Made by a program: the position numbers and the translations under genes | Shown: positions 23,765 through 33,517 of the stretch, one piece after another | Layout of the letters: each line of letters begins with the position of its first letter | How positions within the stretch are numbered: the first letter of the stretch is position 1 | Notes under the pieces: model-generated | Seen by the model: only the letters and a program-made list of their open reading frames with translations | The model's database searches: none | What the model was told of the DNA's origin: nothing | Source: Ophioceras dolichostomum | Lineage: Eukaryota > Ascomycota > Sordariomycetes > Magnaporthales > Ophioceraceae | NCBI GenBank assembly: GCA_003049485.1 | Contig: PYST01000066.1 | Coordinates: 62,001-126,000, forward strand | Reading direction: 5' to 3' | Length of the DNA stretch: 64,000 nucleotides

Positions 23765-24802
23765 CGAGTTGATGAGATATCAGTTGAGTGTAAGCGGATC
23801 AAGATGAATTGCGACTGAAAGAATGGGGATGATGGGAAAATATGTACCCGACGAAAAGAGATGGACAATGTAAAGACTGATGATGATGGCATCCGCCCGG
23901 ATGACTTCTGAATAGCTGAGGCGGAAAGATGCGAAATACGCGCAAAATTGAAGGCAAAGAAAAAAAAAAGAAAGAAAAAAAATAATTGAAGACAATGGCG
24001 GCGGGATATGGTTCACAAAGGTGCAGTAAGTACTTAAGTAGGTAGTAGGTAGGTAAGTAGGGGGTAGCATGAAATGGCTTTGGCGAGTTTTTTGGATGCT
24101 TTTTGTCCCCCTCCCCCATTCTTTCCCCTTTTCGTTTTTTCTCTTTCCCCTTATGGCCCATTTTTGGTTCCCCTTCTGTCTTCCCTGCCTCCTTGGTTGG
24201 TTTTCCCGTAACCCCCTCCCCCTCGCAGGCGTGCCTAGAATCGACCGAGTAGTCGAAGTGGTTGTTGTTATCGTTGTCGCCGTCGTCGTCGTCCGGGGTC
24301 GGGGCCCTGACGTGGTCCTCGATCTCGCGGTGGTTCAGGCGAGAGATCATCCAGTCGCACTTTGAGTTTGCGCCCTTTCTTTCCCTCCCTAGCTCTCGTT
24401 CTCTCGCCGCATCTAACCCTCCCATCCTCTTCCCCACCAAATCTCCCATGGCACCACACCTCCAACCAAGCCTCTAACAGCAGAATAACTGCCCCAGTAC
24501 CTCCCACAACACAACGCTCGTACCACAGCCACCTCCTCCCACACCTCCCGTCATATCTCTCACCATACCCCCCATCGAACCTCCCACCGAGCCTTCAACG
24601 GTATAACACCACCCATGGTAGGACACCACTCACGGCACGATGCCTCCCAAGTATCCTCCCACCACGCCTGACACCTCACTCAAGACCCTGCCTCCGACCT
24701 ATTACCACGATAGAGCCAAAGGAAATTGCGACAAGGGCGCCAGAAGGGGAAGACAGGAACTGAGCTCGAACGTAAGGTACATAGCAGGACAGAGGGCGAT
24801 GT

Positions 24803-24990
24803 ATGGCACGGAGGGTGGTTTAACCCCGAGGCCGGTCCGTCTTGGATGGGAAGTAGTCGAGCGGAGGGTCGGCGGTCGAGGGGAGGGTCGACAGTCGAAC
24901 GGAGGGCCGGCAGTCGAACGGAGGGCCGGCAGTCGAACGGAGGGCGGCGTCTGGCACGGAGGGTGCTTTGTCCCCAAGGCCGGTCCGTCC
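24803..24990. repeat. 19-bp minisatellite between two imperfect direct repeats
   Basis: About five copies of a 19-bp unit (CAGTCGAACGGAGGGCCGG) run from about 24854 to 24955, degenerating to the left. They are flanked by direct repeats of about 38 bp at 24803-24841 and 24952-24990, which share TGGCACGGAGGGTG and AGGCCGGTCCGTC and differ by a few transitions. Confidence 0.75.
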
Positions 24991-25207
24991 CGCAACGGTG
25001 CCTTGGGTTCTTGTCGGGGGTCATCGTCTGGTCTACTGTCGGTAGGATCGCGGGCCCCCCGGCGTGGCCCGTGCCTTGGCGGCTCTGAGCCGCCGCGGCA
25101 ACAAAGCCAGTCAGAGGAAGGTTTCTGAGGGGCGCCGCCAGCCCGTCAGGGAGACTACGCAGCAGCATGTCAGCGAGTGGGTGATCTCTTGGGGAGGTGT
25201 CAAGGAC

Positions 25208-25430
25208 TTACCGTCCGACGACGAAGTCGAACGTCATGCGGCGGACGGCGGCGCCCAGCGCCGACACGAAGGTTCGACGCGTGAGCACCACCGTCCCCGT
25301 GCTGAACCGGCTGACGGCGACCTCCTCAGCCACCGAACCCGCGATCTTACCGACAGCATCCCAGACGGGGCGGGGGGCCGGGACCTCGCGTTGCGCCGCG
25401 GTGGCCAACTCGTCAAAAATAAAACTGCAA
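25208..25430 (-). pseudogene. Possible exon fragment next to the transposon
   Basis: On the minus strand an open frame of about 70 codons is bounded by a plausible acceptor (ATTTGCAG at about 25423-25430) and a donor (GTAAGT at about 25205). It reads FDELATAAQREVPAPRPVWD and continues with valine-rich sequence ending FDFVVGR. Its GC content and codon pattern look coding, but I recognise no family and no convincing continuation on either side. It abuts the left end of the transposon, so it may be a gene broken or displaced by the insertion. Chance is a real alternative. Confidence 0.25.
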
Positions 25431-25433
25431 ATA

Positions 25434-25477
25434 AGCCGCACCACCTAAATTTCGGCCACCCCTAAATATCGGCCACC
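25434..25477 (+). repeat. Left terminal inverted repeat
   Basis: Pairs with 27228-27271 in reverse complement, 41 of 44 positions matching. It contains the subrepeat TCGGCCAC twice, possibly transposase binding sites. Confidence 0.9.
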
Positions 25478-25584
25478 TGCATATAGATTCCCACAACATC
25501 AACCCTATCGCGGGACACCGCATTTCACCACATAAATGAGATCGCAAAAATCGGAAAAAATCGCAATGCATCAATCAACCATCA

Positions 25585-27195
25585 ATGAAGCCATATACCG
25601 AAAGCGAGGTCGCCTGGGCGCTGGAGGCGGTCTCGCAAGGCTGCTCCGTCCGCAAGGCCGCTCTCGATTGGGGGGTACCCAGGTCAACCCTCCAGGAGCG
25701 GCTTTCTGGCCGCCTTCCGCACGACCAAGCCCACAACGGTCAAAAACGCTTAGGTCAGGTCCAGGAGCAGCGTTTGGAGGCCTGGGTCTTTACGCAATCG
25801 GCTCTGGGATACCCTCCTACGCACCGCGAGTTGCCCTTCTTAGTCGAGAGGATCCTCAAGCGCCGGGGTGACTCTACACGGCTCGGGAAGCACTGGGTTT
25901 CCAATTTCCTTAACCGCCACCCTATTCTCAAATCCCAAAGGGCTCGGAATATGGACTCTCAACGTATCAACGGTGCGTCCAGTGCGATGATCAAAGAGTG
26001 ATGGCTGCGCCTCCACTTTCCAGAGGTCTCGATTATCAAACCGGAAAACTGTTGGAGTATGGACGAGGCCAGGGTTGTTGAAGGAGAGGGAAGCAACGGG
26101 ATCGTTGTAGGAGCGCGCGCAGCACGTGCTCTCCAAAGAAAAACGCTTGGAACACGAGGCTGGACGACCTTTATCGAGACTATCAACGCCACCGGCCGTT
26201 ACCTCCCGCCCGTGGTTATCTTCAAAGGCGCAACGGTCCAGCAACAGTGGTTCCCTACGGAAATGGCCAGCTTAAACGACTGGAAGTTCACCTCGACCCC
26301 TACCGGGTGGACCGACAACAAGGTCGGAGAGACGTGGTTGCAAGAGGTCTTCCTACCGGCCACTACCCCGGCCGACCTCTCTGAGGCTAGCCTGTTGATA
26401 CTTGACGGCCACGGTAGCCACGTAACACCCCTTTTTTATGGCTCTTTGCGCAGAGAACAACGTTTTTCTACTTTATTTGCCTGCCCATACCTCTCACGTT
26501 TTGCAACCTCTCGATCTGGGCGTGTTCAGCCCCTCAAACGACGGTACCGCGATGCGATCGACCACCTAGGCCAATTCAAAGTCTCTACCGTGGTTTGGAA
26601 GCGCCTATTCCTCCAAGCGTACCAAGAAGCACGGGGCAGGGCCCTTTCTCACAGCAATATTACGGCAGGGTTCAAAGCAACGGGCCTGTGGCCGATCAAC
26701 GTGGCCGAGCCCCTGATGAACGAGCTTCTACTGGAAAACAGCAACCCCGAGCCGTTTTCAAGCCGCAAAAACGTTTCCCAGGCCAGGGCTAGGCCTCCTA
26801 GGACCTCTTCCTTCCTGGAGGATACCTCAGCGGTATTATGGAATACGCCTACCAGGGCCCGAGAGGTGGCCAGTCAAGCCCGGCAATTGACCGCCCTTTA
26901 CGGGGGCAATTCTACGTCACGTCTGTCGTTCAACAAGCTCCAAAAAGCCATGGATCGCAAGGACTACGATTTAGCTACCATGGAACGCGAAAAGAAGCGC
27001 CTGGAGGCACGCGTTGAAGAGCTATTGCCGAGAAAGCGGAAGAAGGTCCGGCCCGACCCGAACGCGGTATTTGCGACTGTGCGGGACGTTAGGAAGGCTA
27101 GAGGAATTGTTGAAGCTATTCAGATTGAAGAGGACGACGACGAGGATACTTCTGGAGAGAGCACAATTGAAAACGAGATCGTGGTGCGGCCATAA
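25585..27195 (+). pseudogene. Transposase pseudogene (HTH_psq, CENP-B-type HTH, DDE_1)
   Basis: The frame starts at ATG 25585 with a psq-type helix-turn-helix (SVRKAALDWGVPRSTLQERL). It continues with a CENP-B/Tc5-type DNA-binding domain (LGKHWVSNFLNRHP) and a DDE_1 catalytic domain (SMDEARVVEG for the first Asp, LLILDGHGSHVT for the second). It is broken in three ways. A TGA stop lies at 25999-26001 where the family expects a tryptophan. An extra T in the T run at about 26432 shifts the frame. A missing C near 26535 shifts it back. The roughly 35 codons between the two shifts are garbled, so the third catalytic Asp is lost from the translated frame. The C-terminus carries an acidic tail. The element cannot make active transposase itself. 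Confidence 0.88.
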
Positions 27196-27227
27196 TTGTA
27201 TGCAGAGTTGATCTTCCCCTTTTTTTG

Positions 27228-27271
27228 GGTGGCCGATGTCTAGGGGTGGCCGAAATTGAGGTGGTGCGGCT
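27228..27271 (-). repeat. Right terminal inverted repeat
   Basis: Reverse complement of 25434-25477 with three mismatches, two of which are transitions. Confidence 0.9.
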
Positions 27272-28441
27272 TATAACCAAGAAAACAAAGAATACATAAA
27301 CGTTCTAAAAAAGAAGGGTCCTTACAATGTGATAAAAAAAAAAGAAAAAATGTCCAACATAATGGGTATAATAAGAGAATGAATATCCGTAATAATGGAT
27401 ATATAAGTGGGTACCTATGTAGGTACAAGTAATCGTACTTTAATCGTACTGTAATCGTATCTTAATCGAAGATATCCAAAATATATCAATGAAGATGATG
27501 AAGAAAAGAGAAGAAGAAGAGGAACAGAAGATGCCGAACGAAGAGCTGGATATAGGCGTTTGGCGTCTTCCGCTCCTCCTCCCGCCTTCCTCTTCTGCCA
27601 TTCCCCCCTACTTTACCCCCTTTCCCTAACTGCAGAAGGTAGATCCATCCACTTGCCGGGAACGTGCCTGCTTTCTGCTCTGCTCAAGCGGCGATGGGAG
27701 TGAGAAAGCACGATGGGGTCAACAGGCAAGCACCTTACCGCTCATTGTAGCGTGCTGTGCTGTGTCTTGCTCTGTGCTTTCCAACCGGTCAACAAGTCTC
27801 ATACGCTGTATCGTACTGTTTGGGAGGCAGGCCTGTAACGTAGGAGGAAGATACCACACTGAACACCAATACAATAAGATACGCTGCAGGTCGATCTCGT
27901 CGATGAAGTGGCGAGAAAACCCGTCGTTCGGCGACGGACCACCAGCCGGACTGCGCATCATGGGGGCGATGGATGTGGTCGAGACTGCCTGTAGGCACCG
28001 CTTCGTCAGAGTGCCTCTTTCTTGAATTCCCCGTGGAAGTCACGGTGCAGATCTCATTCGACTTCTGCTCCCACCACAGTTCCTCCAAGGTTCTTCTTGG
28101 TGGAAGGGGCAGGGGTAAGGGGCCAGGAAGAGGGGCCAGGAAGGTACCAAGGTGCGGAAAGAGTCACAGCCACCCCGTCCCAAAAGCTCACGCATCTAGA
28201 GAAACATCAATGGTATTAGAGAGATTGCGGAAACCTGTGGCCGCCGTGCTTCAAGTGCTCTTCCTTGAGAATGTACGCCATTAACGCCTCGCCGCATGCT
28301 AAACCCAACACTTGACCCTCGTCCAAGGGTCTTTCTTCCTGAACCATAGAGAGATGCTGCCAATATGCCTTACTTCAAACCCGAGAAAACCCAATACCGC
28401 TGCAAGGCGACGTCTATATCTACAATTTTGAGGAGCGCTGT
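27272..28441. other. Intergenic, AT-rich next to the transposon
   Basis: The first 250 bases are AT-rich. A GTACCTATGTAGGTAC palindrome-like motif is at 27411-27426. From about 27.5 kb composition is mixed and no gene is supportable. Confidence 0.5.
27431..27468. repeat. 11-bp tandem repeat
   Basis: AATCGTACTTT is repeated about 3.5 times with small changes (AATCGTACTGT, AATCGTATCTT, AATCGA). Confidence 0.75.
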
Positions 28442-30402
28442 CTAGACTTCGTAGGGGGTCGCAGGAGCTTTGAAGACTAGTTGAGGTTTCCGTTTGGCCA
28501 GATCGAGGATGGTCTGCGCAAAGACGCCGTTCGCCCCTGGATATTTGGTCAGCTGTCAGCGTTTATCTGAGGGTTCGAGGGAGGTCAAAAACTCACAGGC
28601 AAACCAGCTCCTTGTATATGAGGTAATAGAGTTGACGTTCACGCTCTCGTGGATGAGGCCAAGCCTTGCAGACTTCAGGACGAAGTTGATGCATGCGGTG
28701 ATTTCCTCGTCATCGTCCGATGTCTGCGCCTGAACGAGGAGGCTCATCGGCCAGGCATTCTCGAGCCCGATGTGAGGGCCTGGTAGAAAAGGGGCGGATT
28801 AGTCAGCATATATGTTTTCAAGAATTGCGGCAAGGAGATATCGAGGCAGTGACAGAACCCACCGCCGATTCCCTTAAAATCTCTACCCTTGAGGAAGTAC
28901 GGGTTCGATTCCTTCTCGAGCAGCATCCTCCGGGTGTTCTGGTAGGTGGGGTCATCACGCTTCACGAAGCCCATGAGAGGCAGCGCCAGCAGCGAAGGGT
29001 AGTTCGCGTCGTCCATCAAGATGGCGGAGCCGTAGCCGTCGACCTCGTAGGCGAACACGTCGCCGTACTTGCGGTGCTTGACGACGCCGTGCTCCCACAC
29101 CCCGGCGGTGATGCGCCGACTCCACAACGATAGCCTCTCGGCGAAACCGTCCTCCTTCTCGGCCTTGAGCATGGCGGCTGCGCGCTTCAGCTCCGTGGCC
29201 ATCATGGCGTTGGCAGGGATGAAGAAGCCGAGGATGGTGGCGTCGTCGCTGGGGCGGAAGGCCGAGCGCACCAGGCCGGTGCCGTTGTTCAAGGGGTTGC
29301 CGACGCCGGCGAGGTTCAGCGTCTCTGTGCCTGTCCTGGTGTTCCTCTGGAAGGTGTATTCGTTGCGACGGTAGTGAGCCGAGTCCGGACCGACGAAGGT
29401 CGGCAGGGACTGCTCCTCGAGCACGCGCAGCACAGTTTCGAGAGCCAGCAGCCAGCGCAGCGAGATGAACTCGGCCGAGCCTGTATGGTCGTAGAAGTCG
29501 TTTGCCAGCGCAAGCCAGTGCGCCAGGCTGTCCAGCTCGTACTTGCACTCGAACACGAAGTCCGGGTTGTACATGGGGTGCACGATGTCGTCCTGGCCGT
29601 TCACGCTATGCGGCAGGTCCTCGGCGATGGGAGGTGGCTGGAACGCGTTGCAGTAGGGGCTCTCGATGACGTACTCGGACTGCGTGTTGATGGCACCCAA
29701 GATCAGCGTGCGAATGGTCGGGTCCTTCTTGGCCAGGGCCTGATACGGGGCTAGCTGGTTGGTGCTGTCGCGCAGCCATTCGGCAACAATGTCCCCCGTT
29801 ATGATAAACGACTGCGGACCCTCCCAGGAGCCCTCGTCTCGCCCCAATGAGGTCTGTGTCCTGCCGCCCCACGACGCCTCCTTAATGTGCATCTTGCTAA
29901 GCTTGCTGCCATCTGTATGGAACTTGACCGTGGTGTCCGTCGTCGACGGGTATGCGTTTTCGAACAGCCGCGCGAGGTCTGGATCCTTCATCCGTGACGT
30001 CACATCCTGGATGACCTTCTCGATAGCATCTGAGTGGAATGTTCGGCAGCGCGGATCGGGGCGCTGGAATGGAAGCTGTAGCGGCCCTGTGCTGAATGGC
30101 TTGCTGCAGGGCGAAGTATGATTCCATCAGCGAACTGCCTTGAGGCGTTGCCCGGACCTGGAGATGCATGAAGGCCGGGGCACCTTGTTTTCTCGTTCAC
30201 CAGGGCTGGATGGATAGATGGGCGCGCGGTTGGGGCCAACTTACTGCTTGTAGGCCGCGTACATCGCGTAATCAGGGCAGGCATCCTTACTGAACGTACC
30301 ACCCGGCAGAGGTTGTTGCGCTTCATTGCCAGCTGCCCGCGCAAAGTTTGAGACAACAAGGACTAAGCCGTAGGAGAAGAGCCGCAACAGGGCTGAACCC
30401 AT
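28442..30402 (-). CDS. Glycoside hydrolase family 125 (exo-alpha-1,6-mannosidase)
   Basis: Four exons on the minus strand: 30245-30402, 28863-30103, 28597-28779 and 28442-28536, about 558 residues. Exon 1 encodes a signal peptide (MGSALLRLFSYGLVLVVSNF, then ARAAG), so the product is secreted or enters the secretory pathway. Family anchors are PFSTGPLQLPFQRPDPRCRTF, AEWLRDSTNQLAPY near residue 160, SPYCNAFQPP, YEVDGYGSAILMDDANYPSL, FKGIGGPHIGLENAWPMSLL (across intron 2) and YTRSWFAWANGVFAQTILDL (across intron 3). The three joins restore these motifs in phase, which supports the model. GH125 enzymes remove terminal alpha-1,6-mannose and are related to (alpha/alpha)6-barrel glycosidases. Many fungal members were annotated as DUF1237 or meiotically up-regulated proteins. 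Confidence 0.93.
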
Positions 30403-31332
30403 CGTGTCTGTCGATCAATAATCGCAAAAGAAAAGCAAGTCTGACTTTCAGGAAACTGCGGAGAAGACAATGCACAGCTTGGGTAGGAAAATGCGAACGG
30501 TTTTAAACAGCATTAGGACTTCTAAGTAGAGCGAGAAAACGGCCGGGCCAAACATGTCGTACATGGGACACACGAGTGAAGTTGCAGGAGCTCCAGCTCG
30601 GTGGTTGTTGGAGGTATGCGATCAGATTGCCAAGACGCAGGAACAAATTGCGGGGGCGGAAGGAGCCCAAGCAACCCCCTGGCTCACCCCCCAAAAACGG
30701 CGGGGTTTAACGACAGGGGTTGCCCTGGGCGAGGATTCCTCGTCTCAGCACAGCAAACAGACACGGGCGTTGTTTCCCGGATTCTGGGCATGGCATATCC
30801 CGGTGGCGGGTGGAAACCTACATGTTTGCCATTCAGACACGCGAGGCAGCTCGTTGGCTCGCTTGGGTTTAGCTGAATAACAATGAGCTGACGCTTACAT
30901 AGAAGCTCCAGGGCATCGGCAAACGGGCGGCAGTGGTCTCGGCCAACATGAATGTGGCGTGCTTTAGCTTCCATGCCCCTGAACGATCAATGCATGCCTA
31001 AGATAGACTCCGCGGGGCTCCATCCCCGCTTGGGCAACTCTCCTTACCTCAGTAGCTTGACCCAGAGGAAACACCACAACTGCTGCAGATCTGGGTAGTC
31101 TAGGCTTGGAAGACGGAATCCTACCTCGGGGAGTAAGATACAAGAGGACCGTAGTGTGCGGGGAAATGCTAGCAGGATGCTAGCAGGATGCTAGAAAGAA
31201 ATCGAGGCGACACACCCTAGCTACCCCGAGACTCTCAACGGTGAACATTGCTCCCCAACATAGCGAAGGTCATAGCCAAAATCGAATAACTAGAAGTATG
31301 AAACAGACCGCTGACTACCCGGCTGCCGGGAA
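30403..31332. other. Intergenic: GH125 promoter and POL32 3' flank
   Basis: No gene seen. An 11-bp unit (ATGCTAGCAGG) is repeated almost three times at 31166-31198. Confidence 0.55.
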
Positions 31333-33163
31333 TTACTTCTTGCCAAAGAAAGACATGATGTTTCCCTGCCCCTTTGACGCCGCCTTCTTGGTCTTGGCCT
31401 CCTGAGAGCTTGTCGACGCGGGCGGTTTTGCCGTCTTCGCCGTGGATGACAACGATGCAGCAGGAGCCTCGTCCTCCGAGAACGACTCCCAGCCGGGCTC
31501 CTGGAGGGTCACTATATCGTCATATTTTCCATGGTCAGTACAAGTGAATCCTACTGCTCTCTCCTGGACAATGATTTGATAGGTCCAGAGATGTAGAGAG
31601 ACGACAAAAAGTGCAGATTGAGCGGAATACTCACCCAAATACCCTTGGTCATCCATGATCTGCTTCTTCCGCATGACACGCCGCTTGCCCCGCCTCCGGC
31701 CGTCCCCGGTGCTACCGGAAACGACCTCTGCAGGTTCCTCGGCGGCAGATGCGGCGGTTGAGCCGGGAGGAGCCGCTTCGTCCCCGTCGACTCCATCCAT
31801 AGGCGTATCAGCATGGTCCTCCTCCGGCTCTTCTTCTTTCTCTTCCTCCTCGTCTTCTTCCTCTTTGTCGGCCTCCTCCTCCTCGTCTTCCATCATCCGC
31901 CTCAGTTCCTCCTCGCGCTCCTTCCTTGTCTTCTGCCCAGCAGCGGCTTGGCCGGAGCGCTTTGGTGCAGGGGCCGGCAGGGATTCAGAGTCGTCCTCGC
32001 CATCGTCCGACATCCCCTCTTCCTCGGCGGCCGTGGTGGCAGCGGCTTCCTTCTTCTTGGGCGGCGGTTTTGCAGCCGCCTTGGCGAAGGCCTGCATGAT
32101 CCCCGAACCGCCACGCTTCAGCGCTGGGGTTGGGGCAGACTTCTTCTCGGCGGATGCTGCAGGGGCCGCGGTGCTCGATGGGGATGTCGCCGCGGGTTTT
32201 GAGCCGAACGCAGCTGCGATCTGAGACTTGGGCTCCTCCTTGACAGCGGCCGAGGAAGACGTCGAGGAAGCGGGTGCGCGATCAGTCTGGGGCTGTTTCG
32301 CGGCTTGTGCGGTGGGAGCCGAGCTGATGACGGCTGGCACCTCTCGGTCTCGTCGACGAACAGATGGGTTGATAATGGCTCCATACTTTTCGCACGAATG
32401 TATCGGGTCCTCCCCGGTAGTGAGGTCCAGAACCTGGCGCACGGTATCTGACAGAAGCGACGAATCCTGAAAAGCGGTGTAAGCATCCAGCAACGACGGA
32501 AATGAGAATCGAGAGGTCTTCTGAGGGGAACTCACATTCACTGGCTGTGATCCAACGCTGTATACATGTATAGATGTGACTTCGTCATACTGCTCCAGGC
32601 AGTCTTTCTCTATAATGTTAGTTTTCTGGTGTTTGAGTGCAGTGATTGGTAAATTCACGAACCGAAGTCTACGTACCGGCGAGGCCACTCTCCCCGATGA
32701 GCGAGAGCGTGTAAACAGGTACATGTTCCGCGTCAGACTCAACTTCAGGCATCGAGCTGGTGGTCATCTCGACATCGCCATCGTGCCCGACATGGTGATT
32801 CCGAGATTCGTCCCTTGACTTCACCCCGTAAATCAGGTAGGTTGCATGGACCGAGCCTGACTTCTTCCTATTCTGCGAGCTGTGGAACTCATAGAGCATC
32901 CTGCAGTTTCAAAATAATTGATTTAGTCGAGAGTATCTCCTGGCCCGTCCAGTGAGTTATCCAGGCCCGGATGTGTTTTACTCACTGCTTTGCAGTATGA
33001 ACGTGGACACCCAGAGCTCTGCTCAGATATCGATATGTGACCTAGCATCGAGTCAATCTCATATCCTAAGAAAGTTTGAACTAAAGGAAGGAGGAGACGA
33101 TGGACAGACCACTTTTTCTTCCGTCAGAAGCTGCTCCGCGAGGTACTGCCGATATTCAGCCAT
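31333..33163 (-). CDS. POL32: DNA polymerase delta subunit 3 (Pol32/Cdc27 type)
   Basis: Six exons on the minus strand: about 33110-33163, 32986-33041, 32677-32900, 32536-32609, 31635-32466 and 31333-31511, giving about 472 residues. The N-terminal winged-helix region reads YRYLSRALGVHVHTAKQMLYEFH, as in Cdc27/p66. The middle is a long Ala/Ser/Glu-rich disordered region with Lys clusters. The C-terminus has GYLVTLQEPGWESFSEDEAP and ends with a PCNA-interacting box, QGNIMSFFGKK. The exon 1 donor is ambiguous by one codon. The protein links the catalytic core of polymerase delta to PCNA and is shared with polymerase zeta in translesion synthesis. It lies head to head with RAD18, whose product triggers that same pathway. 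Confidence 0.9.
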
Positions 33164-33517
33164 CGTGAACCGGGCCCCTTACTGCTTTGCTAGAGTGTGG
33201 TTCCGGGAGTGTTCGTGCTCGCGCTGACGCCCTCCACGTCCCGCCCTGAACAATTCATCGCCCCGCCACTAGAGCGCGGCCGTGAGGAACGCGTGATCAC
33301 GTGATCTCGAGCGAACCATTTAATTAGGACGCGTGTGGGGTCGGCCTACAGAAGGAAACCGGCCAGATTCTCGGGTGACCGTGAGCATCAAATCTGATGC
33401 TTCGAAGTGATATATGACGTCGCGGCTCATTTTCTTTCATTGCGCCCTCTCATAATCACCGGCCTTTCTCCCAGGCCTCCTCTGCGTCCCTGAGCCGCTG
33501 CCAGCTCTGCTTCTACG
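33164..33517. promoter_or_regulatory. Bidirectional promoter POL32/RAD18 with two MCB sites
   Basis: Only 354 bp separate the two start codons. It holds ACGCGT at 33289-33294 and 33329-33334, and the 12-bp palindrome GATCACGTGATC at 33295-33306, whose core is the E-box CACGTG. The first MCB directly abuts the palindrome. Confidence 0.65.

Larger units (their letters stand above)
22940..25433. other. Repeat-rich intergenic region, 2.5 kb
   Basis: Contains a T run at about 23081, GTAG/CTAC microsatellites (about 23463-23488 and 24029-24062), a poly-G/N artefact, a 19-bp minisatellite, and a long open minus-strand frame at about 24070-24449 of low complexity that I do not trust as a gene. It ends at the left terminus of the transposon. 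Confidence 0.55.
25434..27271 (+). mobile_element. Degenerate pogo/Fot1-type DNA transposon (Tc1/mariner superfamily)
   Basis: A 1838-bp element bounded by inverted repeats of about 44 bp that start AGCCGCACCACCT, with TA on both outer sides (25432-25433 and 27272-27273) as expected for TA target duplication. It encloses one transposase frame. Terminal repeats differ at three positions. No second copy is present in the window. Confidence 0.9.

Noticed and set aside
23799..24449. Long open minus-strand frame of 216 codons
   Set aside because: Composition is driven by simple repeats (GA-rich, Asp/Asn runs, GTAG microsatellites) and it overlaps promoter-like sequence; no domain, no splice support.
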